Positions 6,751-13,223 of a stretch of DNA of 16,895 nucleotides are shown here, in pieces. The stretch lies in assembly GCA_038729325.1 (NCBI GenBank), contig JAVYSG010000028.1, positions 1-16,895 on the forward strand. Direction: 5' to 3'. The DNA comes from UBA509 sp038729325 (GTDB lineage Archaea > Thermoplasmatota > Thermoplasmata > Thermoplasmatales > Thermoplasmataceae). Position numbers and translations under genes: made by a program. Numbering within the stretch: position 1 is the stretch's first letter; each line of letters opens with the position of its first letter. The notes beneath the pieces were generated by a model. That model was not told the DNA's origin. It worked only from the letters and a program-made list of their open reading frames with translations, and did no database searches.

Positions 6751-7659
6751 ATGATAAAGAATCTCACAGTATTCACATATGATGCCGCGGAGTTCCTGAA
6801 AGTCGTTGCCAAGAAGGGGACGGAAAGTGATATCACTCTGTACCACAGGAAGGATGGGGACAATGTTTACACTTTCCTCTCTGCATCCAGATTTCCTGAG
6901 AAGGTGTCTTCACTCACTGATGCCATCTATCCCGCTGACATTGCAATTGTGAATGCCGATCAGATCAACAGGGATTTCGGGGAAGTTGTGGTTGCCATGG
7001 ACCTCATGGGCCTGAGCAGGGGTTACTTTCTCGTCAGCAGTCCCGATAAGATTGATGTGGTGAAGAAGATGACAGCGAACACATCCATGAGGAACTTCGG
7101 CTTCTTCTCCGGGAACCCCATGGAACTGCTTCCTGAGCTGGAGAAAGAGAAGCATGTGCCAAGATTCCAGAACACCATGGTTCTGATAGATCACTTCTTC
7201 AAGGTGAAGAGTGTCGGTACAGTTGCACTGGGTTTTGTACTCGGAGGGCAGGTTGAGAGGCATCAGAAACTTATCTGTTCATACGCGGACAAGGAGGTGC
7301 AGGTGAGGTCAATACAGGTGCAGGATGAGGATCAGGAATCAGCCCAGAGCGGTGTAAGAGTGGGCCTTGCCCTGAAGAACATAGATGCTGAGGAACTCGA
7401 AAGAGGGATGTTCCTGTCCGATTCGCCTTTCCAGTACCTGAGTTCATTCAACGGGAAACTGGAAATAAGCCCATTCTCAAAGATCATTGCGGATGAGGTG
7501 CAGGAAATATTCGTATCCGATGAGATGAGGTATCAGCGCGGAATGATTGATAAGTCCAGCATTCAGCTCGAGAAGCCTGTTCTCAGAATAAAGGAGAGCC
7601 TTGTCGTATCAACGCCCAACAGGTCACCAAGAATATTCGGCAAAATCAGGATTGCCTGA
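6751..7659 (+). CDS. EF-Tu/SelB-like protein with a degenerate, GTPase-dead G domain
   Basis: A 302-residue protein. Residues about 145-222 are a clear translation-factor domain 2 (VGTVALGFVLGGQVERHQKL, then VRSIQV and VGLALKNIDAEELERGMFL), followed by a domain-3-like beta region to the C terminus. The N-terminal 140 residues occupy the place of the G domain and keep its general hydrophobic rhythm, e.g. ADIAIVNADQINRDFGEVVVAMDLMGLSRGYFLV, where translation GTPases have the G3-G4 region. But the P-loop (GHVDHGKT), DxPG and NKxD are all absent. It therefore should not bind GTP in the usual way. GTPase-dead SelB/EF-Tu-like paralogues of this kind are known in archaea without an assigned role. 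The start is ATG 6751, with GAGGTG at 6738-6743 in the hemH 3' end, 7 nt upstream. The 3' end overlaps purD tail to tail by 14 nt. Confidence 0.75.
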   Translation: MIKNLTVFTYDAAEFLKVVAKKGTESDITLYHRKDGDNVYTFLSASRFPEKVSSLTDAIYPADIAIVNADQINRDFGEVVVAMDLMGLSRGYFLVSSPDKIDVVKKMTANTSMRNFGFFSGNPMELLPELEKEKHVPRFQNTMVLIDHFFKVKSVGTVALGFVLGGQVERHQKLICSYADKEVQVRSIQVQDEDQESAQSGVRVGLALKNIDAEELERGMFLSDSPFQYLSSFNGKLEISPFSKIIADEVQEIFVSDEMRYQRGMIDKSSIQLEKPVLRIKESLVVSTPNRSPRIFGKIRIA

Positions 7660-8938
7660 TCTTCCTCTGGATCATTTCGCGGGTACCAATGTCGTGGCGG
7701 ACATAATATTCGCCATGAATTTTTTTCAGTCCGTCCTCAACAGTGTCAGATGCATCCCAGATGTGGTCTGCAATGCCCACGACTGCGAGCGCCCTGGAAG
7801 AGGTCATCATTACATTATCCCTGGTTCCAGATACTGAAGCGTAATACATCTTCAGGTTTTCCTCTTCAAAATTTCTATCAATTTCAAGCTTTCCGGGTTT
7901 TGGATCGATGCCATATCCCAATGGAACAACATATTTCAGGACTGTGGCAGAATTTCTGAAACTCACGCTCTTTCTCAGGTTTCCATCCGCTATGGAATAG
8001 AGCATTTCTGTAAAGTTACCGGATGATATGCTTAGCACGTTAATTCCCTCGGGATCGGCAAACCTGGCATTTATCTCGACAACCTTTGGGCCCTGGGCAG
8101 TTTTCATGAACTGGCCGTACATTATCCCCCTGAATTCATTTCCCTCTGACCTCATTGCGTTAATCACAGATGCTATGATCTGAAGAGCTTTTTCCCTGGT
8201 TCCGGAATCAATAAACGGAAGCAGATGATCAGAATCTGTTATGGACCCCATTCCCCCGGTATTTGGTCCCATGTCGCCTTCGAATGCTCTCTTGAAATCC
8301 TGTGCCAGTGGCATCGGTATCATATGTGTTCCATCTGTGAACACCATCTGTGAAAACTCCTCACCGGAGATCTTCTCTTCCAGGAGTACGATGCCATCGC
8401 GTTCAAGAATTTCCTTCGCATACTGGAACGCTTCATTCCTGGTCTCAAGCTGGATTCCCATGACCCTGACTCCCTTTCCTCCCGTGAGGCCGGTTGGCTT
8501 GATGGCATACTCTGCAGTGGAATCAAGGATCAATGTTTCAAGTTCATGAACAGATTTAACCTCATGATATTCTAAATTTCCCGCTATCTCGTAACGGGTA
8601 AGAAGCTCCCTCATGTAAGCTTTTGAAGTCTCTATGCGCGCTGCGAGCCTTGTGGGAGAAGCCACGCGAACCCCTCTGGACATGAGTGTGTCGGCAAGCG
8701 GTGTGTCCAGCACAGGATCAGGGCCGATGAACGCCAGATCCACACCCTTTGCCAGGGCAAATTCAAGGATTGCCGGGTGGTTGAGTTCATCTGTTATGAG
8801 TGTGTCTCTGGATAAGGAAATTATTGAGGGGTTCCTGTTCTTCATGGCCGAGTATAATTGCGAACCTGATTCAACAATTCTCCTTGCAATCGCATCTTCC
8901 CTACCTCCTCCTCCCACAAGGAGAATCTTACTGGGCAT
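7646..8938 (-). CDS. purD: Phosphoribosylamine-glycine ligase (GAR synthetase)
   Basis: PurD is the ATP-grasp enzyme that joins 5-phosphoribosylamine and glycine in purine synthesis. Read from ATG 8938 it has 430 residues. N-terminal ILLVGGGGREDAIARR is the family's opening (usually GREHALA; here Asp replaces His). The ATP-grasp core shows KPTGLTGGKGVRV and ISGEEFSQMVFTDG. The signature DFKRAFEGDMGPNTGGMGS and the metal-binding EINARFADPEG complete it. Start choice: ATG 8938 gives the usual short N terminus with GGGATG 7 nt upstream; ATG 8947 (MKKMPSK) is the alternative. The gene overlaps the 3' end of scpB (TAA 8928-8930), implying translational coupling. An unrelated cell-division partner beside a purine gene is unusual in bacteria, but I cannot judge how conserved it is here. 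Confidence 0.88.
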   Translation of the reverse strand: MPSKILLVGGGGREDAIARRIVESGSQLYSAMKNRNPSIISLSRDTLITDELNHPAILEFALAKGVDLAFIGPDPVLDTPLADTLMSRGVRVASPTRLAARIETSKAYMRELLTRYEIAGNLEYHEVKSVHELETLILDSTAEYAIKPTGLTGGKGVRVMGIQLETRNEAFQYAKEILERDGIVLLEEKISGEEFSQMVFTDGTHMIPMPLAQDFKRAFEGDMGPNTGGMGSITDSDHLLPFIDSGTREKALQIIASVINAMRSEGNEFRGIMYGQFMKTAQGPKVVEINARFADPEGINVLSISSGNFTEMLYSIADGNLRKSVSFRNSATVLKYVVPLGYGIDPKPGKLEIDRNFEEENLKMYYASVSGTRDNVMMTSSRALAVVGIADHIWDASDTVEDGLKKIHGEYYVRHDIGTREMIQRKIRQS

Positions 8939-9428
8939 TTTCTTCATCCCCGGTATTTCTGATTCGGGAAACCAGTTGACCACGATCAATATTGAAATAT
9001 CTGTAAAATTCGCGGGTCACGTCAAAGGTCTCAGTATTTCTGTACCTCTTCTCCGAGAGAAGCTTCCTCTTCACAAGATCGTGAATAAGCGGGCGGGATC
9101 GTTCCCCGTATTTCTGGATAATCTGTCCCCTAAGTGCCCCGGGGTTTGCAGCAACAAAACCAAGAATCCTGAGCTGGACCTGATCTATTTCCATTCTGGA
9201 AACAGGAGCAACGATGTCCGAATACTCATTCCTGAGCTGGAGTTTGTATCTTATTCCAGATCTGGCAACAGCGAGGCATGTTTCCCGGGCAGAATAATCT
9301 CTGGCAAGCTTTTTTATTGCTTTGAGCACCTCTTCCCGTGGTTCCCCAATAACAGAGGATATGTCTCCGGCGGACATGGGGGACTCAGATGCATAGAGGA
9401 CTGCCTCAACCTTGCGGACCACATCCAT
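8928..9428 (-). CDS. scpB: Segregation and condensation protein B (ScpB)
   Basis: A 166-residue protein with two winged-helix domains. The N-terminal part MDVVRKVEAVLYASESPMSAGDISSVIG is the classic ScpB opening. The middle has RSGIRYKLQL and SRMEIDQVQLRILGFVAANPGALRGQIIQKYG, where the second winged helix begins. ScpB partners with the kleisin ScpA and an SMC ATPase in chromosome condensation; neither partner gene is in this window. ATG 9428 lies about 27 nt after a TATA-like AT-rich element (9449-9462), suggesting a leaderless mRNA. The gene overlaps purD, which follows on the same strand. Confidence 0.82.
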   Translation of the reverse strand: MDVVRKVEAVLYASESPMSAGDISSVIGEPREEVLKAIKKLARDYSARETCLAVARSGIRYKLQLRNEYSDIVAPVSRMEIDQVQLRILGFVAANPGALRGQIIQKYGERSRPLIHDLVKRKLLSEKRYRNTETFDVTREFYRYFNIDRGQLVSRIRNTGDEENAQ

Positions 9429-9448
9429 GACTGGATATGTGCATCCTC

Positions 9449-9462
9449 TTAATTTTAATTTA
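9449..9462 (-). promoter_or_regulatory. TATA box of scpB-purD
   Basis: Minus strand AAATTAAAATTAAG, centred about 27 nt upstream of ATG 9428, which fits a leaderless start. It shares a 99-nt intergenic region with the divergent permease promoter. Confidence 0.5.
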
Positions 9463-9493
9463 CTGTCTTCAGGTACATATAATAGAAAAAATG

Positions 9494-9506
9494 TAAATTT
9501 TTATTA
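9494..9506 (+). promoter_or_regulatory. TATA-like element of the permease operon
   Basis: TAAATTTTTATTA, centred 28 nt before ATG 9528. This supports ATG 9528 as a leaderless start over the in-frame GTG 9507, which would lie on top of the element. Confidence 0.45.
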
Positions 9507-9527
9507 GTGAATCAGGCATCTCCATCT

Positions 9528-10874
9528 ATGTCTGCCGAACAGACGTTCGTCGAAAAATCACCAAAAGCCTTTGTTAAAGCTTCTGAAGAAACAGAAAATA
9601 GAACCATGAAACCATCATCGCTCTTCTTCATATGGTTCGCCGCAAACCTCACAATTGGTGACTTTGCCATTGGATTCATTCCAATATCACTTGGAATGCC
9701 CGTTGATTATGCGATAGTTGCTCTGGTTATAGGGAACATAACAGGTGGCATCCTTCTGGGGATGATGAGCATGACCGGAGCTCTGACTGGTAAACCTCAG
9801 ATGGCATTGAGCCTCGGTCCTTTCGGTCGGCTGGGTTCTAGAGTTCTTGCTGTTCTTCAGTGGGGGAATACCCTTGGATGGCTTACTGTTAACCTTGTCC
9901 TCGCCTCCTTCGCCCTTCACGTCATTATTTCCGGCGTGTCTTTCCTCATTCCAATATTCATAGTGACTGCCATTGTCTTTGTTCTGGCATATTCCGGACA
10001 TAACTGGATCAGGAGATTTGAGATTGCAATGTCGGCGGTACTGGGAGTGATGTTTGCAGCCATCAGCATCAGGTACTTCACAACCTTTTCGTCAACTTAT
10101 TCATACCACCCCGCGGGCCTTGCTCCCCTGGTGGCCTTCGGCATAACTCTGGCCTCATCGTTCTCATATATCATGGCATGGGGGCCATATGCCTCAGACT
10201 ATTCCAGATTTACAAGGAAAGCCGACAGGCCACGCAGATCATTCGGATTCACATTTGCAGGTGGTGCCATTGCATCATTCTGGATAGAAATTATCGGAAT
10301 GGCTGTGGCAATAACTGCTCATGGCTACATATCCAACCCTGCAACAGCCCTTGCCGGTTACATGGGTACATATGCCGCAGTTGGAATGATATCGCTCTTC
10401 CTTGGCGGAATTGCAGCAAATGCAATCAACCTGTTTTCAAATGCAACCTCACTGAATACGGCCATCTCCAGGCTGACCAGGAACAGGGCACTGATCATAG
10501 GTGTCATTGTGTCACTTGCACTGGGAATAATTGGATACAGGAATTTTTATGGCTTCTATGAAACATTTCTGTTCATCCTGGATTACTGGATAACTCCGTG
10601 GCTGGGGATACTCATTGCCCATTACTTCATATTGGGTCATAAAAGGTCTCCCAGTGTGGTTTCATATTCCGGAATTTCTGCATACGTGCTGGCAATACTG
10701 ATATCGGTACCGTTCATGAGCCCCGGTGCTGTATTTGAAGGCCCGCTTGCATTTTATCTGGGATCTGTTGATGTGAGCTACTATATCTCATTCTTCGCAG
10801 CAATAATCCTTTACATTACTTTTAATAATTATTTCCGGGTTAACCATGTCAGAGGTGCCAAACCTCTGGGATGA
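9528..10874 (+). CDS. NCS1-family nucleobase permease (cytosine/uracil-type)
   Basis: A 448-residue integral membrane protein with about 12 hydrophobic segments and a charged N terminus of about 30 residues. TM1 (SSLFFIWFAANLTIGDFAIGFIPISLGMP) and TM3 regions match NCS1 symporters. The loop WGPYASDYSRFTR is the CodB-like SDYxRF signature, and GGIAANAINLFSNATSLNT fits the TM8 substrate-site region. Transporters of this family take up cytosine, uracil, allantoin, hydantoins or thiamine with protons or sodium. The substrate here is not decided by sequence. The overlap (ATGA) with a dUTPase/Dcd-type gene points to a pyrimidine base. ATG 9528 is chosen because the TATA box lies 28 nt upstream; GTG 9507 would add 7 residues. 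Confidence 0.85.
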   Translation: MSAEQTFVEKSPKAFVKASEETENRTMKPSSLFFIWFAANLTIGDFAIGFIPISLGMPVDYAIVALVIGNITGGILLGMMSMTGALTGKPQMALSLGPFGRLGSRVLAVLQWGNTLGWLTVNLVLASFALHVIISGVSFLIPIFIVTAIVFVLAYSGHNWIRRFEIAMSAVLGVMFAAISIRYFTTFSSTYSYHPAGLAPLVAFGITLASSFSYIMAWGPYASDYSRFTRKADRPRRSFGFTFAGGAIASFWIEIIGMAVAITAHGYISNPATALAGYMGTYAAVGMISLFLGGIAANAINLFSNATSLNTAISRLTRNRALIIGVIVSLALGIIGYRNFYGFYETFLFILDYWITPWLGILIAHYFILGHKRSPSVVSYSGISAYVLAILISVPFMSPGAVFEGPLAFYLGSVDVSYYISFFAAIILYITFNNYFRVNHVRGAKPLG

Positions 10875-11359
10875 ATATGACTGTCTACAGCGACCAGAAA
10901 ATTCTGGAACTTGCAAAGGGTGGGAATCTCATCGGAGAAAACTTTGATGTCCTGTGCGTTACGCCTAACGGGTATGATCTCAGGATCGATCAGGTATGGA
11001 TTTCCGGGAGCTTGATTGCCGGTGAGGCAGTCATTCCCGGCGGTAGCCATTTTCTTGTTTCCACAATGGAATACATCAGGATGCCGGAGGATGCCATGGG
11101 CCAGATCTGGATTCGGTCGTCCTATGCCAGAAAGGGTATTTTTGGCTCATTTGGTGCTGTTGACGGGGGATTTCATGGTAATCTGACGCTTTCATTCCTG
11201 AACGCATCCGGATCTTCAGTCACTGTTTCAAAGGGAGATCGTATAGCACAGCTCGTTGTACATGATCTGTCATCAAGGCCAGATCAGGCCTATGGGGAGA
11301 GATCAGGGAATTTCCAGGGGTCAAGGGGAGTAACGGTTAAGGGCAGGAACATACTTTAG
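10871..11359 (+). CDS. dCTP deaminase/dUTPase-family protein, likely dUTPase
   Basis: A 162-residue protein of the trimeric Dcd/dUTPase fold, which controls dUTP and dCTP pools. It shows NGYDLRI, LVSTMEYIRMP, the phosphate-binding RSSYARKG (82-88), GAVDGGFHGNLTLSFLN (96-111), GDRIAQLV and the closing YGERSGNFQGSRG, in the order seen in archaeal Dcd and bifunctional Dcd-Dut. In deaminases the glutamate in the TLEL/TLEF strand (E138 of E. coli Dcd) is catalytic; here that position is Ser (TLSF). The dUTPase aspartate equivalent (VDGGF, D98) is present. I therefore infer a dUTP pyrophosphatase rather than a deaminase. It starts at ATG 10871, overlapping the permease TGA in ATGA; ATG 10877 is a possible alternative. 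Confidence 0.82.
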   Translation: MNMTVYSDQKILELAKGGNLIGENFDVLCVTPNGYDLRIDQVWISGSLIAGEAVIPGGSHFLVSTMEYIRMPEDAMGQIWIRSSYARKGIFGSFGAVDGGFHGNLTLSFLNASGSSVTVSKGDRIAQLVVHDLSSRPDQAYGERSGNFQGSRGVTVKGRNIL

Positions 11360-11372
11360 GTAAGGTAGCACC

Positions 11373-11822
11373 ATGGTCGGGGAGATCAAGATAGAAGTGG
11401 CCGGCAAATCTTCGGCCAGCCCGGAAAGAATCCTGGATGAGATCAGTGACTGGCAGAGGCTTCCGGAGTTCTGGCACGGAATGAGGAGCATAACCAGATC
11501 AGACGGCAGTATGCTTCTTGTCAGGTTTGCTTTCCCCGGCAATGGAAAAATGTCATATCTGTGCGACAGGAAATCGCTTAGCTGCACTGAAAACTACCAC
11601 AGCGGCCCATTTTCTGGCTTCAAGAAAACCGAGCTCAGAAATATTGATGGAGGGACAGAGATCAGGGTAAGATGGGAGATCAAGCTCTCACTGTCAATGT
11701 TACTTCTTAAGGGCTTCCTCGCGAGACATTTCACAGAAGGGACGGAGAGCGCCATCAGGCGCATATGTGAGAGCGCTGAATCCGGCCTGCCGCGAGAACG
11801 GGAAATTATTCTCAGTCAATAG
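11373..11822 (+). CDS. SRPBCC (START-like) domain protein
   Basis: A 149-residue protein with the helix-grip pattern of SRPBCC/polyketide-cyclase-like proteins: an N-terminal strand (IKIEVAGKSSASPERILDEISDWQRLPEFWHGMRSITR), alternating strands in the middle (MLLVRFAFP, ELRNIDGGTEIRVRWEIKLSL) and a long C-terminal helix (LLKGFLARHFTEGTESAIRRICESAE). The family binds hydrophobic ligands or acts as an enzyme; no catalytic function can be read here. It follows the dUTPase gene by 13 nt, with an imperfect AGGTAAGGT before the ATG, so it is probably the third gene of that operon. Its stop (TAG 11820-11822) overlaps the 3' end of RNase Z on the other strand by 11 nt. Confidence 0.7.
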   Translation: MVGEIKIEVAGKSSASPERILDEISDWQRLPEFWHGMRSITRSDGSMLLVRFAFPGNGKMSYLCDRKSLSCTENYHSGPFSGFKKTELRNIDGGTEIRVRWEIKLSLSMLLLKGFLARHFTEGTESAIRRICESAESGLPREREIILSQ

Positions 11823-12744
11823 GCATGATGTTTCCGGAGGGCCTGACATCATATTCCATCAGTTCTCTGCTCAGTTCTGCATCAGGAAAAATGATCTTTG
11901 CCTCGTCAATGAGGGGCTGGAGGTTTTCATATCTTGGACTGTAATGGAAGAGAAAGAATTTTCTGACATGAGCATCCCTGGCGATCTCAGCGGCCTGCCT
12001 TGAGGAGGAGTGTCCAAATTCATTGACCTTTGGTTCCAGGGATGAATCTGTTGTTGTCTCATGTATGAGGACGTCCGCATCTCTGGCAAAATTCTTCATC
12101 TCCTCCAGAGGCCTTGTATCTCCTGTATAAACAATGGATCTACCCTTTCTGACCCCCATGCTTATGTCATGAATGGAAACAGTTCTGCCGTCAATCACCG
12201 CGGTTCCATTGCTGCGAATTTCCTCCAGCCGCCTGGCAGGTATGTTGAGGGCTTCAGCCTTTGATCGGTCAATCTTCACGAGATCTTTCTCCTGAACCCT
12301 GTATGACATGGCAGGAACAGGATGGTCATTTCTCATTGTGCTTATTGTGAATTTCTCGAAATCGTAGGTTTTACCAAATTCCAGTTCTCCAACACGGATC
12401 TCATATCCAAGGCGAAAATAGCCCACATTCAGTGCATTGGAGAGTATCCTGGTTGCACCTCTGGGGCCATAAATATACAGAGGCTTATCACGACCATTGA
12501 ATGACATGCTCTGTATGAGCCCAAGGAGACCGAGAAAGTGGTCACCATGGAAATGCGTAATGAAGATATTGTCAATGCTCATAAATGATACCTTGCTCTT
12601 CATGATCTGCTTCTGTGTCCCCTCCCCGCAATCAAAAAGGTTAGTGGTGTCGTCAATCTGCACTACAACTGCAGGGAGCCCTCTTCCCGGAGAAGGCCAG
12701 GAACCGCCTGTACCCATGAATGTGATCTTGATGTTGGAAGCCAT
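11812..12744 (-). CDS. rnz: Ribonuclease Z (tRNA 3'-processing)
   Basis: RNase Z cuts the 3' trailer of tRNA precursors, which matters here because both tRNA genes in the window lack an encoded CCA. The protein is 310 residues long from ATG 12744 and has the metallo-beta-lactamase fold. It opens with KITFMGTGGSWPSPGRGLPA, then LFDCGEGTQKQIMKS and the zinc motif HFHGDH (about 64-69). Further metal-binding residues are in TISTMRNDHPVPAMSYRV, VYTGDTRP, LIHETTTD and the C-terminal FHYSPRY. ATG 12744 is preceded by GGAG at 4 nt. Longer in-frame starts up to 12855 would overlap the Toprim gene and lack family similarity. It is the last gene of the lhr-Toprim-rnz cluster. Confidence 0.9.
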   Translation of the reverse strand: MASNIKITFMGTGGSWPSPGRGLPAVVVQIDDTTNLFDCGEGTQKQIMKSKVSFMSIDNIFITHFHGDHFLGLLGLIQSMSFNGRDKPLYIYGPRGATRILSNALNVGYFRLGYEIRVGELEFGKTYDFEKFTISTMRNDHPVPAMSYRVQEKDLVKIDRSKAEALNIPARRLEEIRSNGTAVIDGRTVSIHDISMGVRKGRSIVYTGDTRPLEEMKNFARDADVLIHETTTDSSLEPKVNEFGHSSSRQAAEIARDAHVRKFFLFHYSPRYENLQPLIDEAKIIFPDAELSRELMEYDVRPSGNIMPID

Positions 12745-12767
12745 TGATCTCCATGGCATTATTGCTA

Positions 12768-13223
12768 TTAATTCTCTGTCTGCTGCACTCTGCCCAGCGC
12801 AAATGGAAGTTCCTCCACAGTTCGCACAGGCATCATTTTCCTGATGGAGTTCCACAAATCGGTGTCAGCATAGCAGCCCGAACCGTGCAGGAAATTTTCC
12901 AGATTTGACATGATCTGGTGCCCTTTCCTGTCAAAATCAGGCAGAAGTATCACCTCACTGTAGTTTCTGGCAATGCTGTCGGAAAAGGTAACCAGAGAAT
13001 TCCCGGAATTTATTGTTATTATCTCCCCGGGGAAATCTATTCTTCTCAGGCTGTCGATGTCATGCCTGCCCTCCACAATTATGGGCACGCGGTTGTTCTT
13101 GAGACGATACCTTTCAAGTATTTTCAGGATTCTCGATCCGGACATTGGTGGAAAAACATATGAAATCCCGGATTTAATATTTGCCGTTGAATCATCAATC
13201 CCAGAAGCGCCTGTTTTTCGCAT
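12768..13223 (-). CDS. Small Toprim-domain protein
   Basis: A 151-residue protein built around a Toprim (topoisomerase-primase) domain. The conserved glutamate is in VPIIVEGRHD (E51) and the DxD is in LLPDFDRKGHQI (D96, D98), a metal-binding geometry used to cleave or join nucleic acid. ITINSGNSL is the usual second strand. Small standalone Toprim proteins of this kind are widespread in archaea with unclear roles. The start is uncertain. ATG 13223 overlaps the lhr 3' end by 29 nt. ATG 13145 would give a 125-residue protein closer to the Toprim core and has an AT-rich element (AAATATTAAATCC) about 30 nt upstream. The gene sits between lhr and rnz, so a shared nucleic-acid role is plausible. 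Confidence 0.75.
   Translation of the reverse strand: MRKTGASGIDDSTANIKSGISYVFPPMSGSRILKILERYRLKNNRVPIIVEGRHDIDSLRRIDFPGEIITINSGNSLVTFSDSIARNYSEVILLPDFDRKGHQIMSNLENFLHGSGCYADTDLWNSIRKMMPVRTVEELPFALGRVQQTEN

Noticed and set aside
8634..9452. 272-codon plus-strand frame opposite purD/scpB
   Set aside because: It spans two clear minus-strand genes and reads as their shadow.
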